64,000 nt of DNA from Arenicola marina (taxonomy: Eukaryota > Annelida > Polychaeta > Arenicolidae). The DNA lies in the NCBI GenBank assembly GCA_964019135.1, contig OZ025260.1:28018254-28082253 (forward strand). Direction: 5' to 3'. The position numbers and the translations under genes were made by a program. Positions 49,636 through 62,270 of the stretch are shown here, piece after piece. Each line of letters begins with the position of its first letter. The stretch's first letter is position 1. The notes under the pieces are model-generated. The model was not told the origin of the DNA. It made no database searches and saw nothing but the letters and a program-made list of their open reading frames with translations.

Positions 49636-50756
49636 AAGTCCTGCATGATAATAATACACTCTTGACGACGATTCTTCTCAAATATGTGGGGATAACCCGT
49701 AAATATCGATGCTCAATAGTTATCTTTTATTTATCAATATTTAACACTATTTAGATCGTCCTGCTATTTCCAAAGTAGGGTAGAGTGGGGCAAAACGCCT
49801 ACCTTAAGCAAGATGCGCCATATTTATTTTCAGTATGATACGAGCAAATCTAGATAACGTCAGAGACCTTCATCACGCATGGCTCTACGTTAATGATACA
49901 TGGATTTCTTTGTAAATATTAGCCGTAAGGCGGGGAAAACGAAAAGATAAAATTCCATTTTGGGGCGTTTTGTACCGGTGTGGGGCAAAACGCCCTGTTT
50001 GTAAAGTCATGATATAGGTGAATAATATATGTATGAGCAGCTTTAATCGCTTCCATTATGTTCTATTATATGATGAACATTAATAAAGTAGACGAATTTT
50101 CGATCTATGTGTTAAACAAGAAATATATTTTTAATGAGAGAATTGATAATGGGGCAAAACGCCTACCAATGGGGTAAAACGCCTACCCAATAATCTGGTA
50201 GGCGTTTTGCCCCAAAATGAAGTGGGCGTTTTACCCCATCAGACAACAGTATTGTTATTTTAGCCTAGCCCGCCTTTATGCAATTATTGCCCAAATTCAC
50301 AGACACATCGTTACAGTTTATAATCTTGTTATTGTGACTGACCTGGTAATCAGACCTGAATCCTCATAAGTCAGCTATGGTGAGCCAATAATTCTAGAGC
50401 AATTTTACAAAAAAGGAGGTAAAAATGGGAAATTGTCAATGATATACTTATTTTTGCATACTCGACCCCACGCTTCCAGAAGACGTTCGCATATGATCAC
50501 GTGACATGTATGCGTCACTCATAGTCTTCCGGAACATGCGCGTCTGGGTTATTTTGGGCATGGGCGTTTTACCCCACCTGGGCGTCTTGCCCCACCCTAC
50601 CCTAAGGATACTTAGTGGATCCTTAGTGGATATTTAGTGGATTTTTCAGTGGATATCCCAGCAACAAATGAAAATAGTCCGATGTCGTTCCATAGCCAGT
50701 TAGGAGTGACCAACATTTGGACGTGGCGGTCGACCGTGATGCAGAACTCGGCCCTG
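49636..50756. mobile_element. hAT-like MITE copy 2, split by another element
   Basis: GTCCTGCATGATAATA, GATAACCCGTAAATATCGAT and GGCGGTCGACCGTG..GCCCTG match 23107-23353. The 825-bp element 49778-50602 sits inside. The left edge is uncertain. Confidence 0.6.
49778..50602. mobile_element. 825-bp non-autonomous DNA transposon, GGGTAGAGTGGGG ends
   Basis: Inverted ends GGGTAGAGTGGGGCAAAACG and GGGTAGGGTGGGGCAAGACG, flanked by TA. Internal inverted copies of TGGGGCAAAACGCCTACC at 50150-50240. No coding. The TA flank fits a Tc1/mariner-like mechanism; shares a GGGTA start with 19095-20482. Confidence 0.85.
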
Positions 50757-51128
50757 AATATTGATGACAGTCGAAACAATGAGTTCAACATACTACATAA
50801 CATGTCATACAAGTAGTAGTATAGTAGACGTGGACATCATCCTGGGCGATTTGTGAAAAACAGACCCTTTTATCCCTTATTTAATTGACAAAGCCATGTA
50901 AAACCAGACTGGGAGGCCTATCAATTCTCACGTTAGATATAAATTACGCGGTAGTAAATATATGTTGCTATCAAGCAATCTTATCTCCTGCGTTTACCGC
51001 TATATATATCAACTTTGACCATGGGCAGTAATTCCTCAAGTCCCCCTCTCGTGAATGACCTTATCACCTACCAATATATCTCTATCTGCAGTCAAACATT
51101 GCAAACAGACGGTATGTATATCTGCTAG

Positions 51129-53603
51129 GGGACTGGCTCACATATCTTGGCTGTGGGGCTTCGTGCCGCAGTTATACTGGGGACTGGCTCACACATCTTG
51201 GCTGTGGGGCTTCGTGCCGTAGTGGCGTGGTTATACTGGGGACTGGCTCACATATCTTGGCTGTGGGGCTTCGTGCCGTAGTGGCGTGGTTATACTGGGG
51301 ACTGGCTCACATATCTTGGCTGTGGGGCTTCGTGCCGTAGTGGCGTGGTTATACTGGGGACTGGCTCACATATCTTGGCTGTGGGGCTTCGTGCCGTAGT
51401 GGCGTGGTTATACTGGGGACTGGCTCACATATCTTGGCTGTGGGGCTTCGTGCCGTAGTGGCGTGGTTATACTGGAGACTGGCTCACATATCTTGGCTGT
51501 GGGGCTTCGTGCCGTAGTGGCGTGGTTATACTGGGGACTGGCTCACATATCTTGGCTGTGGGGCTTCGTGCCGTAGTGGCGTGGTTATACTGGGGACTGG
51601 CTCACATATCTTGGCTGTGGGGCTTCGTGCCGTAGTGGCGTGGTTATACTGGAGACTGGCTCACATATCTTGGCTGTGGGGCTTCGTGCCGTAGTGGCAT
51701 GGTTATACTGGGGACTGGCTCACAAATATTGGCTGTGGGGCTTCGTGCCGTAGTGTCGTAGTTATACTGGGGACTGGCTCACAAATATTGGCTGTGGGGC
51801 TTCGTGCCGTAGTGTCGTGGTTATACTGGGGACTGGCTCACACATCTTGGCTGTGGGGCTTCGTGCCGTAGTGTCGTAGTTATACTGGGGACTGGCTCAC
51901 AAATATTGGCTGTGGGGCTTCGTGTCGTAGTGTCGTGGTTATACTGGGGACTGGCTCACTCATCTTGGCTGTGGGGCTTCGTGCCGTAGTGTCGTGGTTA
52001 TACTGGGGACTGGCTCACACATTATGTCTGCGGGGCTTCGTGCCGCAGTGGCGTGGTTATACTGGAGACTGGCTCACACATCTTGGCTGTGGGGCTTCGT
52101 GCCGTAGTGGCATGGTTATACTGGGGACTGGCTCACAAATATTGGCTGTGGGGCTTCGTGCCGTAGTGGCGTGGTTATACTGGGGACTGGGTCACACATC
52201 TTGGCTGTGGGGCTTCGTGCCGTAGTGGCATGGTTATACTGGGGACTGGCTCACAAATATTGGCTGTGGGGCTTCGTGCCGTAGTGTCGTAGTTATACTG
52301 GGGACTGGCTCACAAATATTGGCTGTGGGGCTTCGTGTCGTAGTGTCGTGGTTATACTGGGGACTGGCTCACTCATCTTGGCTGTGGGGCTTCGTGCCGT
52401 AGTGTCGTGGTTATACTGGGGACTGGCTCACACATTATGTCTGCGGGGCTTCGTGCCGCAGTGGCGTGGTTATACTGGAGACTGGCTCACATATCTTGGC
52501 TGTGGGGCTTCGTGCCGTAGTGTCGTGGTTATACTGGGGACTGGCTCACACATCTTGGCTGTGGGGCTTCGTGCCGTAGTGTCGTGGTTATACTGGGGAC
52601 TGGCTCACACATCTTGGCTGTGGGGCTTCGTGCCGTAGTGACATGGTTATACTGGGGACTGGCTCACAAATATTGGCTGTGGGGCTTCGTGTCGTAGTGT
52701 CGTAGTTATACTGGGGACTGGCTCACAAATATTGGCTGTGGGGCTTCGTGTCGTAGTGTCGTGGTTATACTGGGGACTGGCTCACACATCTTGGCTGTGG
52801 GGCTTGGTGATGTAGTGGCATGGTTATACTGGGGACTGGCTCACAAATATTGGCTGTGGGGCTTCGTGTCGTAGTGTCGTAGTTATACTGGGGACTGGCT
52901 CACAAATATTGGCTGTGGGGCTTCGTGTCGTAGTGTCGTGGTTATACTGGGGACTGGCTCACACATCTTGGCTGTGGGGCTTGGTGCCGTAGTGGAATCG
53001 TTATACACGGGACTGGCTCACACATCTTGGCTGCGGGGCTTCGTGCCGTAGTGGCGTGGTTATACTGGGGACTGGCTCACACATCTTGGCTGTGGGGCTT
53101 CGTGCCGTAGTGGCATGGTTATACTGGGGACTGGCTCACAAATATTGGCTGTGGGGCTTCGTGTCGTAGTGTCGTAGTTATACTGGGGACTGGCTCACAA
53201 ATATTGGCTGTGGGGCTTCGTGTCGTAGTGTCGTGGTTATACTGGGGACTGGCTCACACATCTTGGCTGTGGGGCTTGGTGCCGTAGTGGCATGGTTATA
53301 CTGGGGACTGGCTCACAAATATTGGCTGTGGGGCTTCGTGTCGTAGTGTCGTAGTTATACTGGGGACTGGCTCACAAATATTGGCTGTGGGGCTTCGTGT
53401 CGTAGTGTCGTGGTTATACTGGGGACTGGCTCACACATCTTGGCTGGGGGGCTTGGTGCCGTAGTGGCATCGTTATACACGGGACTGGCTCACACATCTT
53501 GGCTGCGGGGCTTCGTGCCGTACTGGCGTGATTGTACTGGGGACTGGCTCACACATCTTGGCTATGTGCCTTCGTGCCGTAGTTACACAGGGGACAGGCA
53601 CCA
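51129..53603 (+). repeat. 59-bp minisatellite, 2.5 kb
   Basis: About 42 units of GGGGACTGGCTCACATATCT, TGGCTGTGGGGCTTCGTGCC, GTAGTGGCGTGGTTATACT. The first ten units are nearly identical. Later, multi-unit blocks recur (GTCGTAGTTATACTG with ACAAATATTGG). Confidence 0.96.
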
Positions 53604-54500
53604 ATCCCAAACTCTACATCCAATAATGACCATTTAGATATCACACACAGCCAAACACAGCCAAACAGTCGAACTCGGTCGAGGGAAGCCTGCTCGCTTT
53701 GTACACAGGCACACCATTGCCGCTGCGTTGTGCGATGAGCGGACTTCACAACCAGCCAGGCCATAATAACATCAATTTCAGATCATCGATAGGGCGTTTC
53801 AACTATAGTACATACCCAAAGGGAATGTGGATCGTTTGCAAGACGCAGTAAGGGCTTCCAGAGTCTATATTTATGATTATCGATCCCTAGGTCTATGTGT
53901 ATAAGTGTATAAGTAAGGCAGTTATCTGGCCGGAGGACCTCTCGACTCCGCCTGTCAAGGCCACGCCACGCCACGTCTCGTCAAAGCCTCGCGCCATGTG
54001 TGACCGTCCTCTCCAGTTACTAGCTCTCCTCACGCGTCTTGAAGTGTAGTGTGAGGCAGGGTGTCATTCTCAATAAAGATCAAGGCGACTTTGACATCGC
54101 TGGGGTCACGGGAGGTGAGATGGTTCTTCAGGGGGGAGCCAAACTTCCATGGTGCCGTGTGTGTGTGTGGTGGGGGGGGGGGGGGTGCTAGGTTTCCTCT
54201 CCTAATCCTCATTGTCATGGCATTGGTCTGGGCATCACTATTCCGTCACTAACAATAGTGAACTCAGATGGAAAAAAAATGATGAATTCCTGCCGACAAA
54301 AAGAAAGCACTTTTCACGGCGATCTCAGAATGGTCTGTTGACAACAGCACTTTTCGCGGCCCATTTTCTATGTTTCGTGGAGTATAGATGTCATGCCCCT
54401 TGGACGTTAGCATTTCAGGCATCCCATCCGCATACACATGTAAATATATGTTCTTCTCAACAGAACCCACTGTGACATGCGGCTTCGCAGGCATACAGAC
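53604..54500. other. No gene recognised
   Basis: Mostly unique sequence with a G-tract at 54171-54184. A minus-strand frame at 54218-54030 (KNHLTSRDPSDVKVALIFIE) looks protein-like but has no splice sites or homology I can support. Confidence 0.35.
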
Positions 54501-54505
54501 AAATA

Positions 54506-54755
54506 AAGCTCACCATCTCTCTCTCTAAATACATATATCACATGCATTTAACTACACATCAAATCCAGTTTGATTTTAGTCAAAAAGGACCAACATTTTT
54601 GTTTACCTCAGAGATTCACCCGAACCAGTAGCCACCCCCCCCTCCCGCTATGAAGCTCGCCATCTCTCTCTCTAAATACATATCAAATCAAGTTTAATTT
54701 TAGTCAACGAGGACCAAGATTTTGTTTACCTCTGAGATTCACCCGAACCACAGAC
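54506..54755 (+). repeat. Tandem duplication of about 130 bp
   Basis: Two copies of AGCTCGCCATCTCTCTCTCT through GAGATTCACCCGAACCA; the second has a 20-bp deletion. Confidence 0.8.
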
Positions 54756-55469
54756 AACCCCAAACCACCACCCCCTGGGCCCCCAATTTAAGCCCCCATT
54801 GTGTGACCGAGGCCGGAGGGAGAGAGGCAAGGTCTGTTGACAGGGTATGTTGACCGGGCCTATTGACGAGTAAACAATCGCCGTTTCGCCCACCAAAAGC
54901 GGGAGAGTGGACAGAAGTGATCAGGTCGATCAGCTCGCCGCCTCGCATCGCCACCAGGGGTCAGCACCAGACAACCGGGTGCCAGGGGCAACAGTCTCCT
55001 TGCCGATCACAGCGAGAACAGTCAGCCAGACTAAATACCGGAATGCCAAGAGTAATAGCGGAACAACATACGCCCCATCAGCGATGAGTCGACTTAATAA
55101 GGTATGTCTCCCAGATATTCTTTCTGAATTGATTTATAATGCCGTCACATCATTGCGTCGACCGTACCACGTGCTACTTTCAAGCCGTGACTTCACCGTG
55201 GGCTAATTGCAGGCATTTTCTGTCGGAAAAAAAACTCGAAGTGCGTATTTTAACGCCTTCCAAGCCAGTGAATTACGACGTGCTGGTGTGAATGAATGTG
55301 TCTATAAATAACATCAGTGTTAAGTAGCTAATCCTGTTGATGCATGCAATCTCACGACAAGCATTCATGTGCCAATATCAAACATCCCGACAGAAAACAC
55401 CTGTCTGAATGACTTCTTGAAATACGTCTTACGTCTTCTGAAACGTGTCAACCTGCTTCCTGCATCTGA

Positions 55470-56880
55470 ACAGTGACCTAAGGATCATACGTCACATGTA
55501 GCTGAGTGAGCACACAGACATCTGTTATCACACTGATCTAAAGATCATACGTCACATGTAGTTGAGTGAGCACACAGACATCTGTTGTACATTGACCTAA
55601 AGATCATACGTCACATGTAGTTGAGTACGCACACAGACATCTGTTGTACATTGACTTAAAGATCATACGTCACATGTAGTTGAATGAGCACACAGACATC
55701 TGTTGTACACTGACCTAAAGATCATACGTCACATGTAGTTGAGTGAGCACACAGACATCTGTTGTACACTGACCTAAAGATCATAAGTCACATGTAGTTG
55801 TGTACGCACACAGACATCTGTTGTACACTGACTTAAAGATCATAAGTCACATGTAGTTGTGTACGCACACAGACATCTGTTGTACACTGACCTAAAGATC
55901 ATAAGTCACATGTAGTTGTGTACGCACACAGACATCTGTTGTACACTGACTTAAAGATCATACGTCACATGTAGTTGAGTGAGCACACAGACATCTGTTG
56001 TACATTGACCTAAAGATCATACGTCACATGTAGTTGAGTGAGCACAGACATCTGTTGCACATTGACCTAAGGATCATACGTCACATGTAGTTGAGTGAGC
56101 ACACAAACATCTGTTGTACATTGACCTAAAGATCATACGTCACATGTAGTTGAGTACGCACACAAACATCTGTTGTACATTGACCTAAAGATCATACGTC
56201 ACATGTAGCTGAGTGAGCACACAAACATCTGTTGTACATTGACCTAAAGATCATACGTCACATGTAGTTGAGTACGCACACAAACATCTGTTGTACATTG
56301 ACCTAAAGATCATACGTCACATGTAGCTGAGTGAGCACACAAACATCTGTTGTACATTGACCTAAAGATCATACGTCACATGTAGTTGAGTACGCACACA
56401 GACATCTGTTGTACATTGACTTAAAGATCATACGTCACATGTAGTTGAGTACGCACACAGACATCTGTTGTACATTGACTTAAAGATCATACGTCACATG
56501 TAGTTGAGTACGCACATAGACATCTGTTGTACATTGACTTAAAGATCATACGTCACATGTAGTTGAGTACGCACACAGACATCTGTTGTACATTGACTTA
56601 AAGATCATACGTCACATGTAGTTGAGTACGCACATAGACATCTGTTGTACATTGACTTAAAGATCATACGTCACATGTAGTTGAGTACGCACACAGACAT
56701 CTGTTGTACATTGACCTAAAGATCATACGTCACATGTAGTTGAGTGAGCACACAAACATCTGTTGTACATTGACCTAAAGATCATACGTCACATGTAGCT
56801 GAGTGAGCACACAGACATCTGTTGTACATTGACTTAAAGATCATACGTCACATGTAGCTGAGTACGCCCGCAGACATTTA
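55470..56880 (+). repeat. 59-bp minisatellite, 1.4 kb
   Basis: About 24 units of GATCATACGTCACATGTAGT, TGAGTGAGCACACAGACATC, TGTTGTACATTGACCTAAA. Unrelated in sequence to the 59-bp array at 51129. Confidence 0.96.
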
Positions 56881-57437
56881 ATCCAAATGTCCTCTCACCT
56901 TTCACTGACCACGATACGGGTTTCTTTTTTATCGACCTCCTATCTCCCATAAAGCCGTCCATTTCTCCCATTCAGAAATCATGGATTCAGTGTGAACATT
57001 GCGAGACAGAAAACTGCCAAGGCCAAATAAACTACCGATCTCAATAAAAAATTTCCAAATCCTAAACCTAAACTTGAAAGACAAAAGATTCACGACTCTT
57101 CCAGCTTGTTCATGAGACTAGAAGCCCTGTGGACGTGTTCTGGGATAACATTACCAGTACGGTGGGTGTGCGAACGCTGAAACACTAGAAATAAAACCAT
57201 CTGAAACCGGTTTATGTTTCCCCGACAAGATCCCGGTTTAATGGTAACCATCACAGGCAGTAGACTGAAGAGCTATGGGCCACATTGATATCCCAGGATC
57301 AGCAAGGTGTCACTCAGACCCATTCTAACCTCACCCGGCCAAACCAAGCCCGAAATAAAGTTAAGAGTGAATGCGCGGTTGGTCGGTTTATGGAGGACGC
57401 CTTCATATTGCGGCCTAAAGGGCCCCGGTCAGTGTTA
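56881..57437. other. Unique stretch, no gene recognised
   Basis: No exon or repeat could be supported. Confidence 0.4.
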
Positions 57438-57920
57438 CAGGCTGTCCAGTACACCCTCATGAACAAGTAGAACAAAAGTAGGAATGGAAATACAGAAAAA
57501 GTAGGACAAAAGTAGGAAAATAGAAGCAAATAGTATGACTCAAATAGCATATGTAGCAACATTATTCCGGATAAACAAATGACAAAAAGTTATTTTACTA
57601 AGAAAATGCATTTTTAGAACATTTCTTATACGCTGCTCAGCTTACCTGTATTTTCATTATTAGAACTTGACAGACACTGGTGTTGATTTAAAGATATATC
57701 AGGACGCAAAAACAAAATACCTCTGACTTTTGCCATAATAGAAGCGATATGCACACTTTTACAGCAATTCACGACATTTTGAAATTGCGCCTGGTGAAAC
57801 AAATACAAAAAAGTAGCAAAAAGTAGGAAAATGTAGATATTTTGAAGAAAAAGTAGGAAAAATAGGATGGAGACAAAAAAGTAGGAAAAAGTAGGAAAAG
57901 TAGGATCACTGGACAGCCTG
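57438..57920. mobile_element. 483-bp non-autonomous DNA transposon, copy 2
   Basis: Perfect CAGGCTGTCCAG terminal inverted repeats; 6-bp target duplication GTGTTA (57432-57437 and 57921-57926). Very close to 40548-41022, hence a recent pair. Confidence 0.93.
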
Positions 57921-58204
57921 GTGTTAGGAAACGGCTGGATGACCTCGCTTTATCACTTATCAGGCCACACGTTTGCCACATAATGCTAAATGGGGGACGG
58001 ATGGATTTGATGTTTTAAATTGTTCTACATTAAATCCAACTAATTCTCATAAAAGGAATGACCTGTTTTATGAAGGAATGACCTGTTTTCATTAAAGAAT
58101 GACCTGTTTTCATGAAAAAATCTGACAAGCCCATGTGTTTGGTAGAGGGAGTCGGCGCTATCAGAGAAAACGAAACAATGTGGGTATGGAAGAGGGTTGT
58201 GGAG

Positions 58205-60545
58205 GTGGGTGGGGGGGCATAAAGTGACTAAGGAGGAGGAAGGGTGGTGGGGAGTGGGGGACATAAAGTGGCTGAGGAGGAGGGGGTGGCGGGGCACACA
58301 CAAAGGGGTGAGGAGGAGGGGGTAGCGGGAAGTGGGGCACACACAGGGGGGTGAGGAGGGGGTAGCGGGAAGTGAGGCACACACAGGGTGGTGAGGAGGA
58401 GGGGGTAGCGGGAAGTGGGGCACACACAGGAGGGTGAGGAGGAGGGGTTAGCGGGAAGTGGGGCACACACAGGGGGTGAGGAGGAGGGGGTAGCGGGAAG
58501 TGGGGCACACACAGGGGGGTGAGGAGGAGGGGGGTAGCGGGAAGTGAGGCACACACAGGGGGGTGAGGAGGAGGGGGTAGCGGGAAGTGAGGCACACACA
58601 GGGGGGTGAGGAGGAGGGGGTAGCGGAAAGTGGGGCACACACAGGGGGTGAGGAGGAGGGGGTAGCGGAAAGTGGGGCACACACAGGGGGTGAGGAGGAG
58701 GGGGTAGCGGAAAGTGAGGCACACACAGGGGGGTGAGGAGGAGGGGGTAGCGGAAAGTGGGGCACACACAGGGGGGTGAGGAGGAGGGGGTAGCGGGAAG
58801 TGGGGCACACATAGGGGGGTGAGGAGGAGGGGGTAGCGGGAAGTGAGGCACACATAGGGGGGTGAGGAGGAGGGGGTAGCGGAAAGTGGGGCACACACAG
58901 GGGGTGAGGAGGAGGGGGTAGCGGAAAGTGAGGCACACACAGGGGGGTGAGGAGGAGGGGGTAGCGGAAAGTGGGGCACACATAGGGGGGTGAGGAGGAG
59001 GGGGTAGCGGGAAGTGAGGCACACATAGGGGGGTGAGGAGGAGGGGGTAGCGGAAAGTGGGGCACACACAGGGGGTGAGGAGGAGGGGGTAGCGGAAAGT
59101 GAGGCACACACAGGGGGGTGAGGAGGAGGGGGTAGCGGAAAGTGGGGCACACACAGGGGGGTGAGGAGGAGGGGGTAGCGGAAAGTGGGGCACACACAGG
59201 GGGGTGAGGAGGAGGGGGTAGCGGGAAGTGGGGCACACATAGGGGGGTGAGGAGGAGGGGGTAGCGGGAAGTGAGGCACACATAGGGGGGTGAGGAGGAG
59301 GGGGTAGCGGGAAGTGAGGCACACACAGGGGGGTGAGGAGGAGGGGGTAGCGGGAAGTGGGGCACACATAGGGGGGTGAGGAGGAGGGGGTAGCGGGAAG
59401 TGGGGCACACATAGGGGGGTGAGGAGGAGGGGGTAGCGGGAAGTGGGGCACAGACACAAGGGGTGAGGAGGAGGGGGTAGCGGGAAGTGAGGCACACACA
59501 GGGGGTGAGGAGGAGGGGGTAGCGGGAAGTGGGGCACACACAGGGGGGTGAGGAGGAGGGGGTAGCGGGAAGTGGGGCACACACAGGGGGTGACGAGGAG
59601 GGGGTAGCGGGAAGTGAGGCACACACAGGGGGGTGAGGAGGCGGGGGGTAGCGGGAAGTGGGGCACACACAGGGGGGTGAGGAGGAGGGGGTAGCGGGAA
59701 GTGAGGCACACACAGGGGGGTGAGGAGGAGGGGGTAGCGGGAAGTGGGGCACACATAGGGGGGTGAGGAGGAGGGGGTAGCGGGAAGTGGGGCACACATA
59801 GGGGGGTGAGGAGGAGGGGGTAGCGGGAAGTGGGGCACACACAGGGGGTGAGGAGGAGGGGGTAGCGGGAAGTGGGGCACACACAGGGGGTGAGGAGGAG
59901 GGGGTAGCGGGAAGTGGGGCACACACAGGGGGGTGAGGAGGAGGGGGTAGCGGGAAGTGGGGCACACATAGGGGGGTGAGGAGGAGGGGGTAGCGGGAAG
60001 TGGGGCACAGACACAAGGGGTGAGGAGGAGGGGGTAGCGGGAAGTGAGGCACACACAGTGGGGTGAGGAGGAGGGGTTAGCGGGAAGTGAGGCACACACA
60101 GTGGGGTGAGGAGGAGGGGGTAGCGGGAAGTGAGGCACACACAGGGGGGTGAGGAAGAGGGGGTAGCGGGAAGTGGGGCACACACAAGGGGTGAGGAGGA
60201 GGGGGTAGCGGGAAGTGGGGCACACATAGGGGGGTGAGGAGGAGGGGGTAGCGGGAAGTGAGGCACACACAGGGGGGTGAGGAGGAGGGGGTAGCGGGAA
60301 GTGGGGCACACACAGGGGGGTGAGGAGGAGGGGGTAGCGGGAAGTGAGGCACACATAGGGGGGTGAGGAGGAGGGGGTAGCGGGAAGTGAGGCACACACA
60401 GGGGGGTGAGGAGGAGGGGGTAGCGGGAAGTGAGGCACACACAGGGGGGTGAGGAGGAGGGGGTAGCGGAAAGTGGGGCACACAAGGTAAGTAAGGAGGG
60501 GAGGGTGGTGAAAAGCGGGGCACACAATGGGGAGTGAGGAAGAGG
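58205..60545 (+). repeat. 44-bp purine-rich minisatellite, 2.3 kb
   Basis: About 52 units of GTGAGGAGGAGGGGGTAGCG, GGAAGTGGGGCACACACAGG, GGGG. The minus strand has no stops in any frame, giving open frames of 534-806 codons (PLPATPSSSPPCVC). The length is an artefact of the 44-bp unit cycling through the frames. Confidence 0.96.
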
Positions 60546-60900
60546 GGATGGTGGACACAAGCAGTGTCCGCTTTCGGTCACGGCCCCAGGGATGCCTTCC
60601 GCTTCGCTATAGTAACACCAAGGTGACCTTGACTACGAGTGCCACAAGCCATAATCAATTCAAGTCATTTCCCTAAACTCCAGAGGGTTTCTTCTGTTAC
60701 CCCTGGTCGACACATCCCCACCCCCTTATGTATTTTCACGTTGTATCGCGGGGCGGGCCCAGGGGCTGAGGGGTGAGGGGCGTGGTATGTAGGTCGTACT
60801 TTATATCACGTGACACGTGTCATGGCCACGCTATATATCACCTAGACACTGCATTGTTACCGTCAGTCGATAGCAGTCGATCACACCCCGGGGGTGGGAA
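60546..60900. other. No feature recognised
   Basis: Unique sequence between two arrays. Confidence 0.4.
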
Positions 60901-60904
60901 GGGG

Positions 60905-61050
60905 GGAAGCGGGGCAGAGCCTGCCCACCCACGGGGTGACGGTGTGTGTGTGGGGGGGGGGAGGGGGGGGGGGGGTGCAGCGCCTGCCCACCCAAGGGGT
61001 GACGGTGTGGGGGTACAGCGCCTGCCCACCCAGGGGGTGACGGTGTGGGA
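60905..61050 (+). repeat. Short G-rich tandem repeat
   Basis: Three to four units with CAGCGCCTGCCCACCCA, GGGGTGACGGTGTG; one contains a G-run at 60951-60975. Confidence 0.8.
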
Positions 61051-61399
61051 GGGGTGGGGGTGCCTTTATATCGATCACCTCTCCAAAGGGGCGCCCTTTC
61101 TCCACTCTACCCTATCAACTTGCCACCCCTCACCCCTCATCAGGTCTATCGCACATACAGGACCCCCCTCCCCCCTCCAACCTTCGCCGCCTCTGACAAC
61201 ACGTAGCCATCAAGACAGATTTTGCCGCCATAGACGGGAGAAGTCGACCGGAGCCACCAGAGGGCATCACTGTGGGACTTGAAGGCCACCGAGTCAACCC
61301 TGTGTATGGGATAGGAGGGGCACACCTTGGAATCCTGGAGCTACCGAGGTCACACCGTGTATGGGATAGGTAGGGCACACGGCACTAAACACACTTGTC

Positions 61400-61918
61400 G
61401 CCTTGGGATCCTGGACTCGGAGCCAATGCTCCCCGAGGTAAGGCAACAATGCAATATCATAAGACCAGGCTAAAAGCGCAAAACAAATCCACATGTTATG
61501 TTATGTAGCACTACAGTCGCAAATAATGTCTTTAACGCACCGTATGGAATTTGATAGTTACGTTAAAAGGAATCCAACTTTTGTCGTTTAACCAGGAAGG
61601 ACAATACGAGGACAGTCAAAGTATAACTGACTATAACTGCGTTAAAATAAGAGGAAGGTTATTTGTTAAATGGTCCGTACTGCGTCACCCGATTCTGCAC
61701 CCTGCACCATGATGTGCGCAGGTGGCTTGGTAACTTGTACCACAAAGTATGCGCATACACGTAGCGCATTATTCCATCCGCGTAATACTGGCTCTGCCCA
61801 TTGGGGAATCCACACTAAATGAACGGAATCCACATAAAAACCACACCTACGCCAGTGGTTGAATCGAAAATGCAACCCAGGTGTACCGCCGAAGTCCAAT
61901 ACGGACTATATATATATA
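61400..61918. other. No gene recognised
   Basis: Unique sequence ending in a short TA microsatellite (61908-61922). Confidence 0.4.
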
Positions 61919-61922
61919 TATA

Positions 61923-62078
61923 TCTCTTTGCGAAGAAAGACCTGGGAACTTTATCCTGCGACCACACAGACATGGCCACAGCGGGGCGCGAACCACCGAC
62001 CCACGTGCCGTGAGGCTCTCGGGTGGCCAGAGCACTCAAGGCGAGCGCTCTAACCCACTGAGCTATCGGCGCGGCCCC
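61923..62078 (-). mobile_element. SINE, tail missing
   Basis: Family of 5411: body CTTTATCCTGCGACCACACA, head TAACCCACTGAGCTATCGGC. The tail is replaced by a TA run at 61908-61922. Confidence 0.85.
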
Positions 62079-62129
62079 CGCACACATTTGGTTCGTCGGT
62101 CCAGAAGGGCGACGAACACCTCACATATG

Positions 62130-62270
62130 CCACGGTCGCAGGTCACACGGGATGGGCAGGTCACACGGGATGGGCAGGTCACACGGGATGGGCAGGTCAC
62201 ACGGGAGGGGCAGGTCACACGGGATGGGCAGGTCACACGGGATGGGCAGGTCACACGGGATGGGCAAGGG
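62130..62270 (+). repeat. 18-bp tandem repeat
   Basis: Seven units of GGTCACACGGGATGGGCA. Confidence 0.95.

Noticed and set aside
54030-54218. Possible exon reading KNHLTSRDPSDVKVALIFIE on the minus strand
   Set aside because: Protein-like, but I could not find bordering splice sites or recognise a family.
58161-60581. Minus-strand proline-rich open frames of 534-806 codons
   Set aside because: The 44-bp unit has no stop in any minus frame, so each frame cycles through the same peptides. No initiation or conserved domain evidence.
61130-61378. Possible minus-strand exon around 61.2 kb
   Set aside because: Open in two frames with no homology; flanked by simple repeats.
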